DNA of 15,984 bases, taken from NCBI GenBank assembly GCA_044376465.1, contig JBILKW010000033.1:1-15984 (forward strand). Reading direction: 5' to 3'. Position numbers and translations under genes: made by a program. The notes below the pieces were generated by a model. It worked only from the letters and a program-made list of their open reading frames with translations, was not told the origin of the DNA and made no database searches. Positions 5,990-14,385 of this stretch are shown piece after piece (the stretch's first letter is position 1; every line of letters starts with the position of its first letter). This DNA is from CAJBVG01 sp044376465. GTDB lineage: Bacteria; Bacteroidota; Bacteroidia; Sphingobacteriales; Sphingobacteriaceae.

Positions 5990-7642
5990 TTATTTTTTCG
6001 ATTTAAAATAATCGCCTAATTTATTTTTGTCCCAAGCATTTAAACAAAACTCTTTGCTTAAACCACCTTTCTGCGCTACCATTACACCGTATTTCATATC
6101 GTGGTAACCTTCTTTTTTATGGGCATCGGGGTTTATACTTAACAATACTCCTTTTTGCAAAGCATAGTCAATCCAACGCCAATCTAAATCTAATCGCAAA
6201 GGGTTCGCATTTATTTCTATGGCCACCATATTTGCTGCACAAGCATCTATTATTAATTGATGGTTGATTGGGTACCCTTGCCTAGCTAACAATAAACGAC
6301 CTGTTGGGTGCCCGAGCATTGTGGTATAAGGGTTTTCGATGGCTTTTAATAAACGTGTATTCGCTTTTGTTTCATCCATTTTTAAATTAGAATGCACAGA
6401 GGCTACAATAAAATCAAATTGCTTTAACAACTCTTCTTCATAATCTAAAGATCCATCATTTAAAATATCAGATTCTATGCCTTTAAAAATATGAAAGTCT
6501 GGATATTTTTTATTGAGTTTTTCTATCTCCTCAAATTGTTGTAATAACCTATCGGGTTTTAATCCATTGGCATAAAATGCCGATTGCGAATGGTCACAAA
6601 TTCCTAAATACTCATAGCCTAACTCTTTACAATACATAGCCATTTCTTCGAGTGTATGTATCCCGTCCGACCATGTACTGTGGTTATGCAAGGAGCCTTT
6701 CAGGTCTTCGTTACGTATTAATATTGGTATTTTAGTTTCTTTCGCAAGCTCTACTTCTCTATTGCCTTCACGCATAGGAACTGGAATAAACCCAATTCCT
6801 AGGTATTTATAAATATCTTCTTCGGAGCTTATATTTTCTTTTGATATTTTTTCTAAATCAAAATTTGGTAACAAAGCAATATGCTCAACGCTACTATTTT
6901 TTATAAAGTTTTGAAGCACCCAATTTTTATCATCAATAAAATAAATAGTAATCGGGCTATTCGTATTCCAATTTCCTTTCCATTCTTGTTGAGCTATCGC
7001 ACCTTCTATGTTTTCAATACTTTGAAGTGTGTTCGTAATTTCATTAAGTTTTGATAAAGGTGCCGAAAATTCTAAGGCCGTAATTATTTCACAGTTACGA
7101 GCCAATTGGCCTACTGCGGTAATATCAATATTGGTTTTTAAATCTGTATAAAATTGTAAGGCATTAGAAAGCAAGAGAGAGCCTTTGTTCATTAAGGTAA
7201 ACTCTATTAATCTCTTTACTTCTTCTTGAGTTTTGTATCCAAATCCTTTGGCTTCTACTAATCTGTTTTCTATACAAGCATAATACAGTTCGCCAATGTT
7301 ATCAATGTTTAATTGCTTCCAAATAATTTGAATTTTTTTCGGCCCAAGTCCTTTAATTGCAAGCATTTCAACTAATCCACTTGGTGTATCGGCTTTAAGA
7401 TTTTCTAATTCGGCAATTGCATTTGTATTGATGAGTTCTAAAATTTTAGCAGCCACACTTTTGCCTACGCCATCAATTTTAGCAAGATCATCTTCTGATT
7501 TTTCTGCCAATAGTTCGGCATATTTACCTAGTTTAAATGCAGCATTATTTATTGATTTTATTTTGAATGCATTCCCATCATGAAGCTCCATTAATTGGCC
7601 CAATAATTTTAATGCAGAAACAATTTCTTTATTTGTTTTCAT
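5990..7642 (-). CDS. polX: PolX-like protein with intact PHP domain and degenerate polymerase domain
   Basis: The 550-residue product has the length and order of bacterial family X DNA polymerase PolX. HhH DNA-binding turns occur near GVGKS (58-62), GLGPKK (98-103) and GFGYKT (133-138). A polymerase-type central region (about 155-300) and a C-terminal PHP phosphoesterase domain (about 315-550) follow. The PHP metal ligands are visible: HNHS at 319-322, SDG at 325-327, D350-H351, E390, H417, H445 and D506/H508 in NPDAH. The palm motif that normally reads GSxRR...GDIDL is replaced by VGQLARNCEIITALEFSAP (177-195), with no DxD pair. The usual YFTGS-HN motif is also lost near 245-254. PolX is linked to base-excision repair; this one may act mainly as a 3'-5' exonuclease or AP-end processing enzyme. 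It lies 2 bp downstream of sppA and directly abuts the GT9 gene. Family certain, loss of polymerase activity inferred. Confidence 0.88.
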   Translation of the reverse strand: MKTNKEIVSALKLLGQLMELHDGNAFKIKSINNAAFKLGKYAELLAEKSEDDLAKIDGVGKSVAAKILELINTNAIAELENLKADTPSGLVEMLAIKGLGPKKIQIIWKQLNIDNIGELYYACIENRLVEAKGFGYKTQEEVKRLIEFTLMNKGSLLLSNALQFYTDLKTNIDITAVGQLARNCEIITALEFSAPLSKLNEITNTLQSIENIEGAIAQQEWKGNWNTNSPITIYFIDDKNWVLQNFIKNSSVEHIALLPNFDLEKISKENISSEEDIYKYLGIGFIPVPMREGNREVELAKETKIPILIRNEDLKGSLHNHSTWSDGIHTLEEMAMYCKELGYEYLGICDHSQSAFYANGLKPDRLLQQFEEIEKLNKKYPDFHIFKGIESDILNDGSLDYEEELLKQFDFIVASVHSNLKMDETKANTRLLKAIENPYTTMLGHPTGRLLLARQGYPINHQLIIDACAANMVAIEINANPLRLDLDWRWIDYALQKGVLLSINPDAHKKEGYHDMKYGVMVAQKGGLSKEFCLNAWDKNKLGDYFKSKK

Positions 7643-7644
7643 GC

Positions 7645-9408
7645 TTATTCTATTACAGGGCTCATTAATAAACGAGTTTGTAAACCGCTGTTATTTTTTA
7701 ATTGCTCAAATGTTTTTGCATACGGTAATAATGCTTTATACTCTTGAGGCATCAGGTATAGCTTAGCTTCTTCGGTTAATTGCGACATGAATTTTTGGAA
7801 CGGATTTGATAGTTCCGGAAAATTAACAATTCGATAGTCGCTCAAATTAGCTTTCTTCACAGCAATATCAATGGCATCTTCTTTATTACCCAACACATCC
7901 ACTAAACCAATTTTTTGAGCATCGCGACCAGTATAAACGCGGCCTCCAGCTATTCGTAAAACCGCGTTAATTTCAATGTCTCTTCCTTCCGATACCTTTT
8001 TAGTAAAGTCCTCGTAAATACGATTTACTTCATTTTGTATAATGTTTCGTTCTGATGGTGTTAATGCTTTGGTATAATTACCCAAATCCGCATACTCCCC
8101 AACTTTTACTTGATCGAAAGTGATGCCTAATTTATTTTTGAAGAAATTTTCGGCATTAAATAAAATTCCGAATACACCTATAGAACCTGTAATGGTAGTA
8201 GGTTGTGCAACAATGGTATCGGCCGCACAAGCTATTAAATATCCGCCAGATGCTGCAACATCGCCCATTGAAACTATAAATGGTTTTACTTTTTTAGCTA
8301 GTATTACTTCTCTCCAAATTACATCCGAAGCCAATGCGCTACCGCCTGGTGAATTAACTCGTAATACAATGGCTTTAACACCCTCGTCCAATCGAGCTTT
8401 TCTAATGGCTTTCGATAATGTTTCGGAACCGATGCTCTCTTCGTTTCCATTACCAGAATTAATTTCACCACTTGCGTAAATTACAGCAACCTTGTTTTTA
8501 GAAATGGAAACATCTGCTTTTGCCGATTTAGAATAGGCATTCATGTTTATTAAGTTTAAATCTTTAATTGCCGACTTGTTAGAACTCTTTACTAATTGAG
8601 CTAACACTTCGTCTTTGTAAGCCAAACGATCGGCTAACTTATATGTAATAGCATCTGTTGCATTTCTTACACTCAAATTTTTGGTCATGTTCGCAACACT
8701 GTCTGTATTCATTCCTCTGGAGGTTGCTATGTTACTTACCATGTGATAAAATAGAGAGTTGAGGTAAATAGATACTTGTAATTTGTTTGAATCGCTCATG
8801 CGATCGCTCATGTATGGTTCTACCGCACTTTTAAAAGATCCTACACGAATTATTTCCGGTTTAATTTCTAATTTCTCAAATGCATTTTTGAAAAACATAT
8901 ATTGAGAGCTAAATCCTTTTAGTTCTAATAATCCTGACGGATTTAGATAAACACTATCCGCCACAGAAGCGAGGTAATATGCTTTTTGTGAATAAAATTC
9001 ACTATAGGCATAAATAAATTTATTCGATTTTTTAAAACGTATAAGTGCATTTCTAATTTCTTCTACTGTAGAGAGCCCTGCCTTTATATCATTTACATCA
9101 ATATAAATACCATCAATATTTGGATCGTCTGCAGCCTTATCAATATTCTCCAAAATTACATTCAAGCCAAGACTAGAACTAAAACCATATTCCTCTAAGC
9201 CTTCAAAAGGATTTTCTACACCGCGTTCTACAATTTCATCAGTAAGTTGTATATGGAGTATGCTATGGCTTTTTACCTCCACTTTTTCATTGTCGTTTAA
9301 GCTCATAATACTACCTATTACAATCAGAAACCCTACAAAAAGTAATAAAAGGATAGATAAAAATGCACCAATCATGGATGCAAAAACGTATTTAAAAAAT
9401 TGTTTCAT
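7645..9408 (-). CDS. sppA: Signal peptide peptidase SppA (long, 67K type)
   Basis: SppA is an inner-membrane serine protease that degrades cleaved signal peptides using a Ser/Lys dyad. The 587-residue protein has one N-terminal membrane anchor (about 10-33) and two tandem S49 domains, close to the 618 residues of E. coli SppA. In the N-terminal half, SFKSAVEP (191-198) carries the probable general base Lys193, and SQKAYYLAS (140-148) matches the family. In the C-terminal half, VNSPGGSA (351-358) precedes the nucleophile Ser387 in ASGGY (386-390), followed by TGSIGVFG. The K-to-S spacing of 194 is close to the 200 of E. coli (K209, S409), so the enzyme looks complete. It is the first gene of the 9408-to-4546 operon and diverges from folK across 53 bp. 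Many T9SS cargos and lipoproteins in this window would supply signal peptides. Confidence 0.94.
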   Translation of the reverse strand: MKQFFKYVFASMIGAFLSILLLLFVGFLIVIGSIMSLNDNEKVEVKSHSILHIQLTDEIVERGVENPFEGLEEYGFSSSLGLNVILENIDKAADDPNIDGIYIDVNDIKAGLSTVEEIRNALIRFKKSNKFIYAYSEFYSQKAYYLASVADSVYLNPSGLLELKGFSSQYMFFKNAFEKLEIKPEIIRVGSFKSAVEPYMSDRMSDSNKLQVSIYLNSLFYHMVSNIATSRGMNTDSVANMTKNLSVRNATDAITYKLADRLAYKDEVLAQLVKSSNKSAIKDLNLINMNAYSKSAKADVSISKNKVAVIYASGEINSGNGNEESIGSETLSKAIRKARLDEGVKAIVLRVNSPGGSALASDVIWREVILAKKVKPFIVSMGDVAASGGYLIACAADTIVAQPTTITGSIGVFGILFNAENFFKNKLGITFDQVKVGEYADLGNYTKALTPSERNIIQNEVNRIYEDFTKKVSEGRDIEINAVLRIAGGRVYTGRDAQKIGLVDVLGNKEDAIDIAVKKANLSDYRIVNFPELSNPFQKFMSQLTEEAKLYLMPQEYKALLPYAKTFEQLKNNSGLQTRLLMSPVIE

Positions 9409-9461
9409 CTTATTAAGAATATATGCAATAATAATAATAAAATCCCTTTATTTTTACGTCA
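9409..9461. promoter_or_regulatory. Divergent sppA/folK intergenic region
   Basis: This 53-bp A/T-rich spacer lies between the start codons of the - strand sppA operon and the + strand folK. Because both starts face outward, promoters for both must lie here or inside the flanking coding sequences. It contains a run of TAA/ATA trinucleotide repeats (about 9427-9440). I find no convincing TTTG / TAxxTTTG Bacteroidota promoter pair in either direction, so only the layout is supported. Confidence 0.35.
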
Positions 9462-9944
9462 ATGAAAGCGATTTTACTTTTAGGCAGCAACCTTGATAAT
9501 CCACTTATTCAATTGAGAATTGCAACAAAGCAACTTTCGGCATTTGTAAATGTACTTCGTTGCTCATCTGTTTACGTAACAGCAGCATGGGGTAAAACTG
9601 ATCAAGCCGATTTTTATAACCAAGCACTTGAAATTGAATTTGAAGCATCGCCCTCAGTATTAATGAAAAAAATTATTGAAATAGAACGGTTAATGGGTAG
9701 GGAGCGGATAAATAAATGGGAGCCAAGAATTATAGATATTGATATTATTTGTATAGAGGATTTAATTATTAGGGATGAGTTGTTGAGTATACCTCATCCG
9801 TATATGCAAGACAGAATGTTTGTGTTAAAACCCTTTGAAGAGTTAACTGATGCTTGGGAACACCCGGTTTTGAAGTTGAATGTGAAAGAGTTAATCTTAA
9901 ATTGTACTGATAAATTGCAGGTTCGTAGGTTAACAATTGAATAA
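9462..9944 (+). CDS. folK: 2-amino-4-hydroxy-6-hydroxymethyldihydropteridine diphosphokinase (HPPK)
   Basis: FolK transfers pyrophosphate from ATP to 6-hydroxymethyl-7,8-dihydropterin, the step before dihydropteroate synthase in folate synthesis. The 160-residue length is typical of the monofunctional enzyme. LLLGSNL at 5-11 opens the fold. SSVYVTAAWGKTDQADFYNQ (35-54) matches the pterin-site segment. The PROSITE-type signature is at about 85-96 as KWEPRIIDIDII, with the two magnesium-binding aspartates D92 and D94. PHPYMQDRMFVLKP (111-124) is the C-terminal family block. One oddity is Glu87 where the signature usually has a small residue (Gly/Ala) before P-R. The gene stands alone between a divergent operon and the following T9SS genes. 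Cytoplasmic; strong call. Confidence 0.94.
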   Translation: MKAILLLGSNLDNPLIQLRIATKQLSAFVNVLRCSSVYVTAAWGKTDQADFYNQALEIEFEASPSVLMKKIIEIERLMGRERINKWEPRIIDIDIICIEDLIIRDELLSIPHPYMQDRMFVLKPFEELTDAWEHPVLKLNVKELILNCTDKLQVRRLTIE

Positions 9945-9951
9945 ATTTAGC

Positions 9952-9959
9952 TAGGTTTG
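9952..9959 (+). promoter_or_regulatory. Possible -7 box (TAGGTTTG) before the anchor B gene pair
   Basis: TAGGTTTG fits the Bacteroidota -7 consensus TAxxTTTG and lies just after the folK stop, about 100 bp before the ATG at 10063. A TTG/TTTG -33 element at the expected 19-21 bp spacing is not evident, so this is a weak candidate. The rest of the 118-bp gap holds no ORF or hairpin I can support. Confidence 0.22.
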
Positions 9960-10062
9960 ATAAGTAGTTGGGAATAATTTTTCTAAGTAAAATGGCAGAA
10001 ATTTTCAATCAACGCAGCTGTTTGGTAGCATTTTTGCTTACCTAAAGTAAAATAATCGATAT

Positions 10063-11664
10063 ATGAGAAGTATTTTTAGTTTTGTGTTACTTACCGCACT
10101 GAGTTTGAGCGCATCTGCTCAATACAATTTTACAAAAATTAGCAATTTAGTAATTGGAAATAATAGGTATTCGAACATTTGGGGCTACACTCAAAACAAT
10201 AAAGAGTATGCACTATTGGCATGCCAAGGTTCTCAAATCCTTACAGATGCGTGTGCAATAATAGACATTACAAATCCTAGTTTACCAACCACCTTATTTA
10301 AGGTTCCCGGTCCGAATTCATTATGGAGAGAAATACGCACTTGGCAACACTATGCTTATGTAACAACAGAAGCTTCTGATAATACTTTTGGGGTAACCAT
10401 TGTTGATCTGCAATATTTACCCGATAGCATCAAAACAAAACAATACACTGCAAATGGGCTTATAAGCAATGTGCATGCATTGCATATTGAGGATGGATAT
10501 TTATATTTATATGGAGCAAATAATAGCGTTTCGCAAACTGGCGCATTAATAATTAATTTGGCAGATCCCTGGAATCCAACAGTTGCTGGAGCATACTCTG
10601 CGAAATATGTGCACGATGGAATTGTGCGTAACAATAAAATGTACGCAGGTGAAATATTTGATGGTACATTCAGTATTGTGGATGTAACAAATAAGGCTAA
10701 CCCAGTTACGATTAACGCTCAAGTAACCCCAGATGCCTTTACACACAATACTTGGTTATCCTCAGATAGTAAGTATTTATTTACTACCGATGAGCGCCCG
10801 GATGCTTTTGTAACGAGTTATGACATTAGCGACCCCTTGAACATAAAAGAATTAGACAGGTATAGAAGACCACCAGCAGGCGGAGCCATTCCTCACAATA
10901 CCTATGTATTAAAAGATTCATTAGTAACAGGAACCAATACAGATTGGGTTCACACTTCTTATTATACAATGGGTACTACTATTGTGGATGCAGCAAAACC
11001 TGATAATTTAGTTGAAATTGCACATTATGATACAAGTCCTTTATCTGGCAATGGCTTCCAAGGAGCTTGGGGTGTTTATCCATATTTACCTTCTGGTAAT
11101 GTAATTGTATCTGATATGGAGTTAGGATTATTTGTGTTGCAACCAAATTACCAAAGGGCTTGCTACTTAGAGGGATTGATAAAAGATGGAAATACTAGTT
11201 TGCCAATTGGAAATGCCAAGGTAACTTTCTTAGCTAACTCACAATCTAAAACCACAAAACTGGATGGTTCTTTTAAAACAGGCATTGTAACAGATGGAAA
11301 TAATCTGGTTAGAATTTCAGCTCAAGGTTATCAATCAAAAGATACTACAGTAAACCTTGTAAGAGCGAACGTATTGAATATAGAGGTTTATTTAAAACCT
11401 GCGGCAAATGGTATTGTTCAGTCTGCTAGTTTTGATGCTAAAATTTACCCAAGTATTGTAACAAATGATTTATACATTGACAATCCCAGCAATAAAAAAT
11501 TACTTTTAGTGTTGAATGATTTGAGCGGAAAGAATATTCGAACAGATGCGATAGAAACTAACCATGTAACCCTAAATTTATCTGAGCTTACTACAGGTAC
11601 ATACATAGTGCAATTATTAAGCAATGATCAAATACTATACTCCGAAAAGATTTTAAAGCAATAA
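10063..11664 (+). CDS. Choice-of-anchor B (LVIVD-repeat) family secreted protein with T9SS domain
   Basis: The 533-residue product has a signal peptide ending SASA-Q (cleavage near 19/20). A repeat domain (about 30-362) of short units follows, such as SNIWGYTQNNKEYALLA, IIDITNP, VTIVDLQYLP and WREIRTW, probably a beta-propeller. This is the choice-of-anchor B / LVIVD pattern of secreted bacterial proteins, in which different members carry different C-terminal anchors. Residues about 366-445 resemble a carboxypeptidase-regulatory-like beta-sandwich (GNAKVTF, DGSFKTG, SAQGYQSK). Residues about 460-533 are a T9SS type A sorting domain (IYPSIVTNDLYID ... TGTYIVQLLSNDQILYSEKI), with a less canonical YPS in place of YPNP. 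It should be exported by Sec plus T9SS to the surface or medium. Molecular function is unknown. The next gene is a paralog 21 bp downstream, so they are probably co-transcribed. Confidence 0.85.
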   Translation: MRSIFSFVLLTALSLSASAQYNFTKISNLVIGNNRYSNIWGYTQNNKEYALLACQGSQILTDACAIIDITNPSLPTTLFKVPGPNSLWREIRTWQHYAYVTTEASDNTFGVTIVDLQYLPDSIKTKQYTANGLISNVHALHIEDGYLYLYGANNSVSQTGALIINLADPWNPTVAGAYSAKYVHDGIVRNNKMYAGEIFDGTFSIVDVTNKANPVTINAQVTPDAFTHNTWLSSDSKYLFTTDERPDAFVTSYDISDPLNIKELDRYRRPPAGGAIPHNTYVLKDSLVTGTNTDWVHTSYYTMGTTIVDAAKPDNLVEIAHYDTSPLSGNGFQGAWGVYPYLPSGNVIVSDMELGLFVLQPNYQRACYLEGLIKDGNTSLPIGNAKVTFLANSQSKTTKLDGSFKTGIVTDGNNLVRISAQGYQSKDTTVNLVRANVLNIEVYLKPAANGIVQSASFDAKIYPSIVTNDLYIDNPSNKKLLLVLNDLSGKNIRTDAIETNHVTLNLSELTTGTYIVQLLSNDQILYSEKILKQ

Positions 11665-11685
11665 ACAATTTTACTCACACAATAA

Positions 11686-14064
11686 ATGAAAAGAATTTTA
11701 AACTTATATGTTTTAGCAATACTAGCCTTGAGTACACAAGCTCAAAATGTAAATATTGTGCAACGCTCAAGAGTACCTTATCCAGGAACCTCCAATATTT
11801 GGGGGCATGTGGACACTACTGGTAAAGAATATGCATTAGTAGGTGCAAACAATCAATTGTCAATTGTAGACGTTACTAATCCTGATGTTCCAGTAAAAAG
11901 ATTTGCAGTATCCGGACCAAATTCTGCTTGGAGAGAAATTCGTACTTGGGGTAAATATGCTTATGTAACTACCGAAGGTGGAGGAGGATTGACTATTGTT
12001 GACATGCGCTTTTTACCAGATACGATTTACCATAAACAATATAAAGGAAATGGAGCTATTAACGGACAATTAGATGCAATACATGCATTGCATATAGATA
12101 ATGGAAAATTATATTTATATGGTGGCGATTTACAGAGTGGTAAAGCAAAAATTTTTAGCTTATCAGACCCATGGAACCCGAATTATTTAGGTACGGTTTC
12201 AGATGATTATGTACACGATGGTTATGTTAAAAACGATACGCTTTACTCATGCCAAATTTACGATGGTGTAATGGAAATTATTGATGCTCGTAACCCCGCA
12301 GCTCCTGTAATTATTGCCTCACAAGTAACACCCAAACAATTTACTCATAACTCTTGGATGTCTACAAACGGAAAAGTTATGTATACAACAGATGAAGTTC
12401 AAGGGTCATGGGTTGCTGCATATGATATTACCGATTTACAAAATATCAGAGAATTAGATAGATATATCCACAATAGTTCTGGCTCAATTGGCCATAACAC
12501 CTATGTGTTAAATAGTGCTAGCATAACCGGGCATCCTACCGACTTTTTGTGGACTTCCTATTACACAGATGGAATTACTTTGGTGGATGCAGCTCGCCCA
12601 GATAATTTAGTGGAAATTGGAAATTTTGATTCCTCACCTAATTTTTCTGGAAATGGTTTTCACGGTGCTTGGGGAGTGTATCCTTATTTGCCATCGGGCA
12701 ACATATTAATTTCAGATATTGAAAGAGGAATGTTAGTAGTAACTCCAACATATAAAAGAGCATGTTATTTAGAAGGCATAATTACAGATGCTATCACAAA
12801 TCTACCTATTGCTGGTGCAACCATTACTGTATTAGGCAAATCTAGTTTAAATGGAACTACTAATCTATCTGGTGTCTATAAAAACGGAACCGTTGACTCA
12901 GGAACTTACGTAGTGGAAATTGCTAGCCAAGGCTATATAACCAAAACAGTTAACCTAGTTTTACAACCGGGCCAGGTTACATCATTATCTTTCGCCTTAG
13001 GTAAGCAAGTTAATTTCCCTTTTAACACCATTGTTAAAGATTCTACAGGAACAGCACTTGCAAATGTAAATGTATTAATTCGTAATTCTCAGTATACATA
13101 TGAAACTACAACAAATGGAAATGGAGTGATAGATTTCCCTGTATTTTATGCAGGAAAATACGCAATGTATATTGGTAAATTTGGTTATAAAACAGAGTTT
13201 GTGGATTCTACTGATTATTTAACAGTAAACGATATTCCGAATTTAGTGTTAGCAAAAGGATATGAAGACGATTTTTTCTTTGATTTTAATTGGCAAGTCG
13301 TTTCTACAGCAACCACTGGTAATTGGGAAAAAGCAAAGCCAATTCGTACCTCTTTAAACGGAGTTATTGTAAACCCTGATGCAGATGCTACAGGTGATTT
13401 AGGGGATGAGTGTTATGTAACTGGTAACAGACAAGGAAACGTAACCTTTGATGATATAGATGGAGGAGTAGAAGTATTAACCTCACCTGTAATGGATTTA
13501 ACGAGCTACGCCAATCCTTATATTAATTACCAAAGATGGTTTACGAATGTCACCGGCTCTGGTACTCCAAATGATACCTTCCGTGTGAGCGTATCAAATG
13601 GAGCACAAACGGCCATGTTAGAAGAGTCTGTTGGTAATAATGCTGATAAAGGAAAATGGATAACAAGATCGTACAGAGTTACAGATTTCTTACCGCTAAC
13701 TAATAATATGAAATTGATTATTCGTGCAAGTGATTTATCCGGATCAGACCATATTACGGAAGCAGCATTTGATAAGTTTTTTGTATCCGATTCTCTATTA
13801 TCAGGCGTAAATACTAAGCAAAACAATGTGTATGCAAGTGTTTACCCAAATCCTACAAGTGGTAAAATCCAAGTTTCTTACAGCTTTAAAAATGTCAATA
13901 CGGGCACATTAAAAGTGTATGACATACTCGGAAATACTGTGTTTGAGAAAGAATTAACAGATAGTTATGGAGTATTAAACATACAATTAGAGAACAAAGG
14001 AATGTATTTTGTACGAATAGAATCGGCACAAGAGCAAAAAGTAATTAAAGTGGTAAAACAATAA
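11686..14064 (+). CDS. Choice-of-anchor B family secreted protein, extended paralog with T9SS domain
   Basis: The 792-residue protein opens with a signal peptide (cleavage near STQA-Q, 19/20). The repeat domain (about 32-355) aligns throughout with the upstream protein: SNIWGHVDTTGKEYAL, GPNSAWREIRTW, ADPWNP-like SDPWNP, YVHDG, FTHNSW, GHNTYVL, GAWGVYPYLPSGN. Two carboxypeptidase-regulatory-like domains follow (about 357-438 and 441-524). Next is a module at 525-705 with DFNWQV, TGNWEKAKP, NPDADATGDLGDECYVTGN, LTSPVMDL and YINYQRWF. It resembles jelly-roll/MAM-like modules of secreted proteases and adhesins. Residues about 717-792 are a canonical T9SS type A sorting domain (VYPNPTSG ... KGMYFVRI). 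The second regulatory-like domain and the jelly-roll-like module are absent from the neighbour. Function unknown; cell-surface or matrix role inferred. A strong terminator follows 8 bp after the stop. Confidence 0.86.
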   Translation: MKRILNLYVLAILALSTQAQNVNIVQRSRVPYPGTSNIWGHVDTTGKEYALVGANNQLSIVDVTNPDVPVKRFAVSGPNSAWREIRTWGKYAYVTTEGGGGLTIVDMRFLPDTIYHKQYKGNGAINGQLDAIHALHIDNGKLYLYGGDLQSGKAKIFSLSDPWNPNYLGTVSDDYVHDGYVKNDTLYSCQIYDGVMEIIDARNPAAPVIIASQVTPKQFTHNSWMSTNGKVMYTTDEVQGSWVAAYDITDLQNIRELDRYIHNSSGSIGHNTYVLNSASITGHPTDFLWTSYYTDGITLVDAARPDNLVEIGNFDSSPNFSGNGFHGAWGVYPYLPSGNILISDIERGMLVVTPTYKRACYLEGIITDAITNLPIAGATITVLGKSSLNGTTNLSGVYKNGTVDSGTYVVEIASQGYITKTVNLVLQPGQVTSLSFALGKQVNFPFNTIVKDSTGTALANVNVLIRNSQYTYETTTNGNGVIDFPVFYAGKYAMYIGKFGYKTEFVDSTDYLTVNDIPNLVLAKGYEDDFFFDFNWQVVSTATTGNWEKAKPIRTSLNGVIVNPDADATGDLGDECYVTGNRQGNVTFDDIDGGVEVLTSPVMDLTSYANPYINYQRWFTNVTGSGTPNDTFRVSVSNGAQTAMLEESVGNNADKGKWITRSYRVTDFLPLTNNMKLIIRASDLSGSDHITEAAFDKFFVSDSLLSGVNTKQNNVYASVYPNPTSGKIQVSYSFKNVNTGTLKVYDILGNTVFEKELTDSYGVLNIQLENKGMYFVRIESAQEQKVIKVVKQ

Positions 14065-14072
14065 TAGAGATT

Positions 14073-14122
14073 TTAGAACATAAAAAAGGCGTAATGAAAA
14101 TTACGCCTTTTTTATGTTCTAA
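14073..14122. terminator. Perfect 23-bp bidirectional intrinsic terminator
   Basis: Arms 14073-14095 and 14100-14122 are exact reverse complements around a GAAA loop. The inner core GGCGTAAT / ATTACGCC is followed by six T on the + strand (14108-14113). On the - strand the six A of the left arm (14082-14087) give the U-tract. It lies between convergent genes, 8 bp after one stop and 10 bp from the other, so it should terminate both transcripts. Confidence 0.93.
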
Positions 14123-14132
14123 ATATTTGCAA

Positions 14133-14384
14133 CTATATTTCTTTAATGCTAAAATCAAAAGATTCCATAATTAAGTTCGCTAATAATTTCTTACAAGCAA
14201 TCTCCACTTTTTCTGATGCCTCTTGAGCATTTGCAGCTTCAATTTCTAGGGTAATGTGTTTTCCAATGCGTACATTTTGTACCTCTGGTAAACCAATGTT
14301 TTTCATGCTTCCAGTAACCGCTTTGCCTTGTGGATCTAGTATTTCCTTTAATGGCATTACATTAATCTCTGCTTGGAATTTCAT
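14133..14384 (-). CDS. purS: Phosphoribosylformylglycinamidine synthase subunit PurS
   Basis: PurS is the small subunit of the three-part FGAM synthase (PurS, PurQ, small PurL) in de novo purine synthesis. It bridges the glutaminase and synthetase subunits. The 83-residue product has the family hallmark LDPQGKAVTGSMKNIG (16-31) and VRIGKHITLEIE (38-49), and normal length. An in-frame ATG at 14438 exists, but I choose 14384. It begins at the conserved MKFQAEINV strand and sits 1 bp after the pssA stop, whereas the longer form would overlap pssA by about 50 bp and add a non-conserved tail. purQ and purL are not in view. It is the last gene of rho-pssA-purS. The presence of PurS implies the small-type PurL rather than the fused large PurL. 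Confidence 0.9.
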   Translation of the reverse strand: MKFQAEINVMPLKEILDPQGKAVTGSMKNIGLPEVQNVRIGKHITLEIEAANAQEASEKVEIACKKLLANLIMESFDFSIKEI

Positions 14385-14385
14385 A

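Noticed and set aside
8120..8479. A 119-codon + strand ORF inside sppA
   Set aside because: It lies antisense to the conserved S49 catalytic domain, and its protein has no recognisable features.
13527..13826. A 99-codon - strand ORF inside the second anchor B gene
   Set aside because: It is antisense to a well-supported T9SS protein, with no family motifs and no independent start context.
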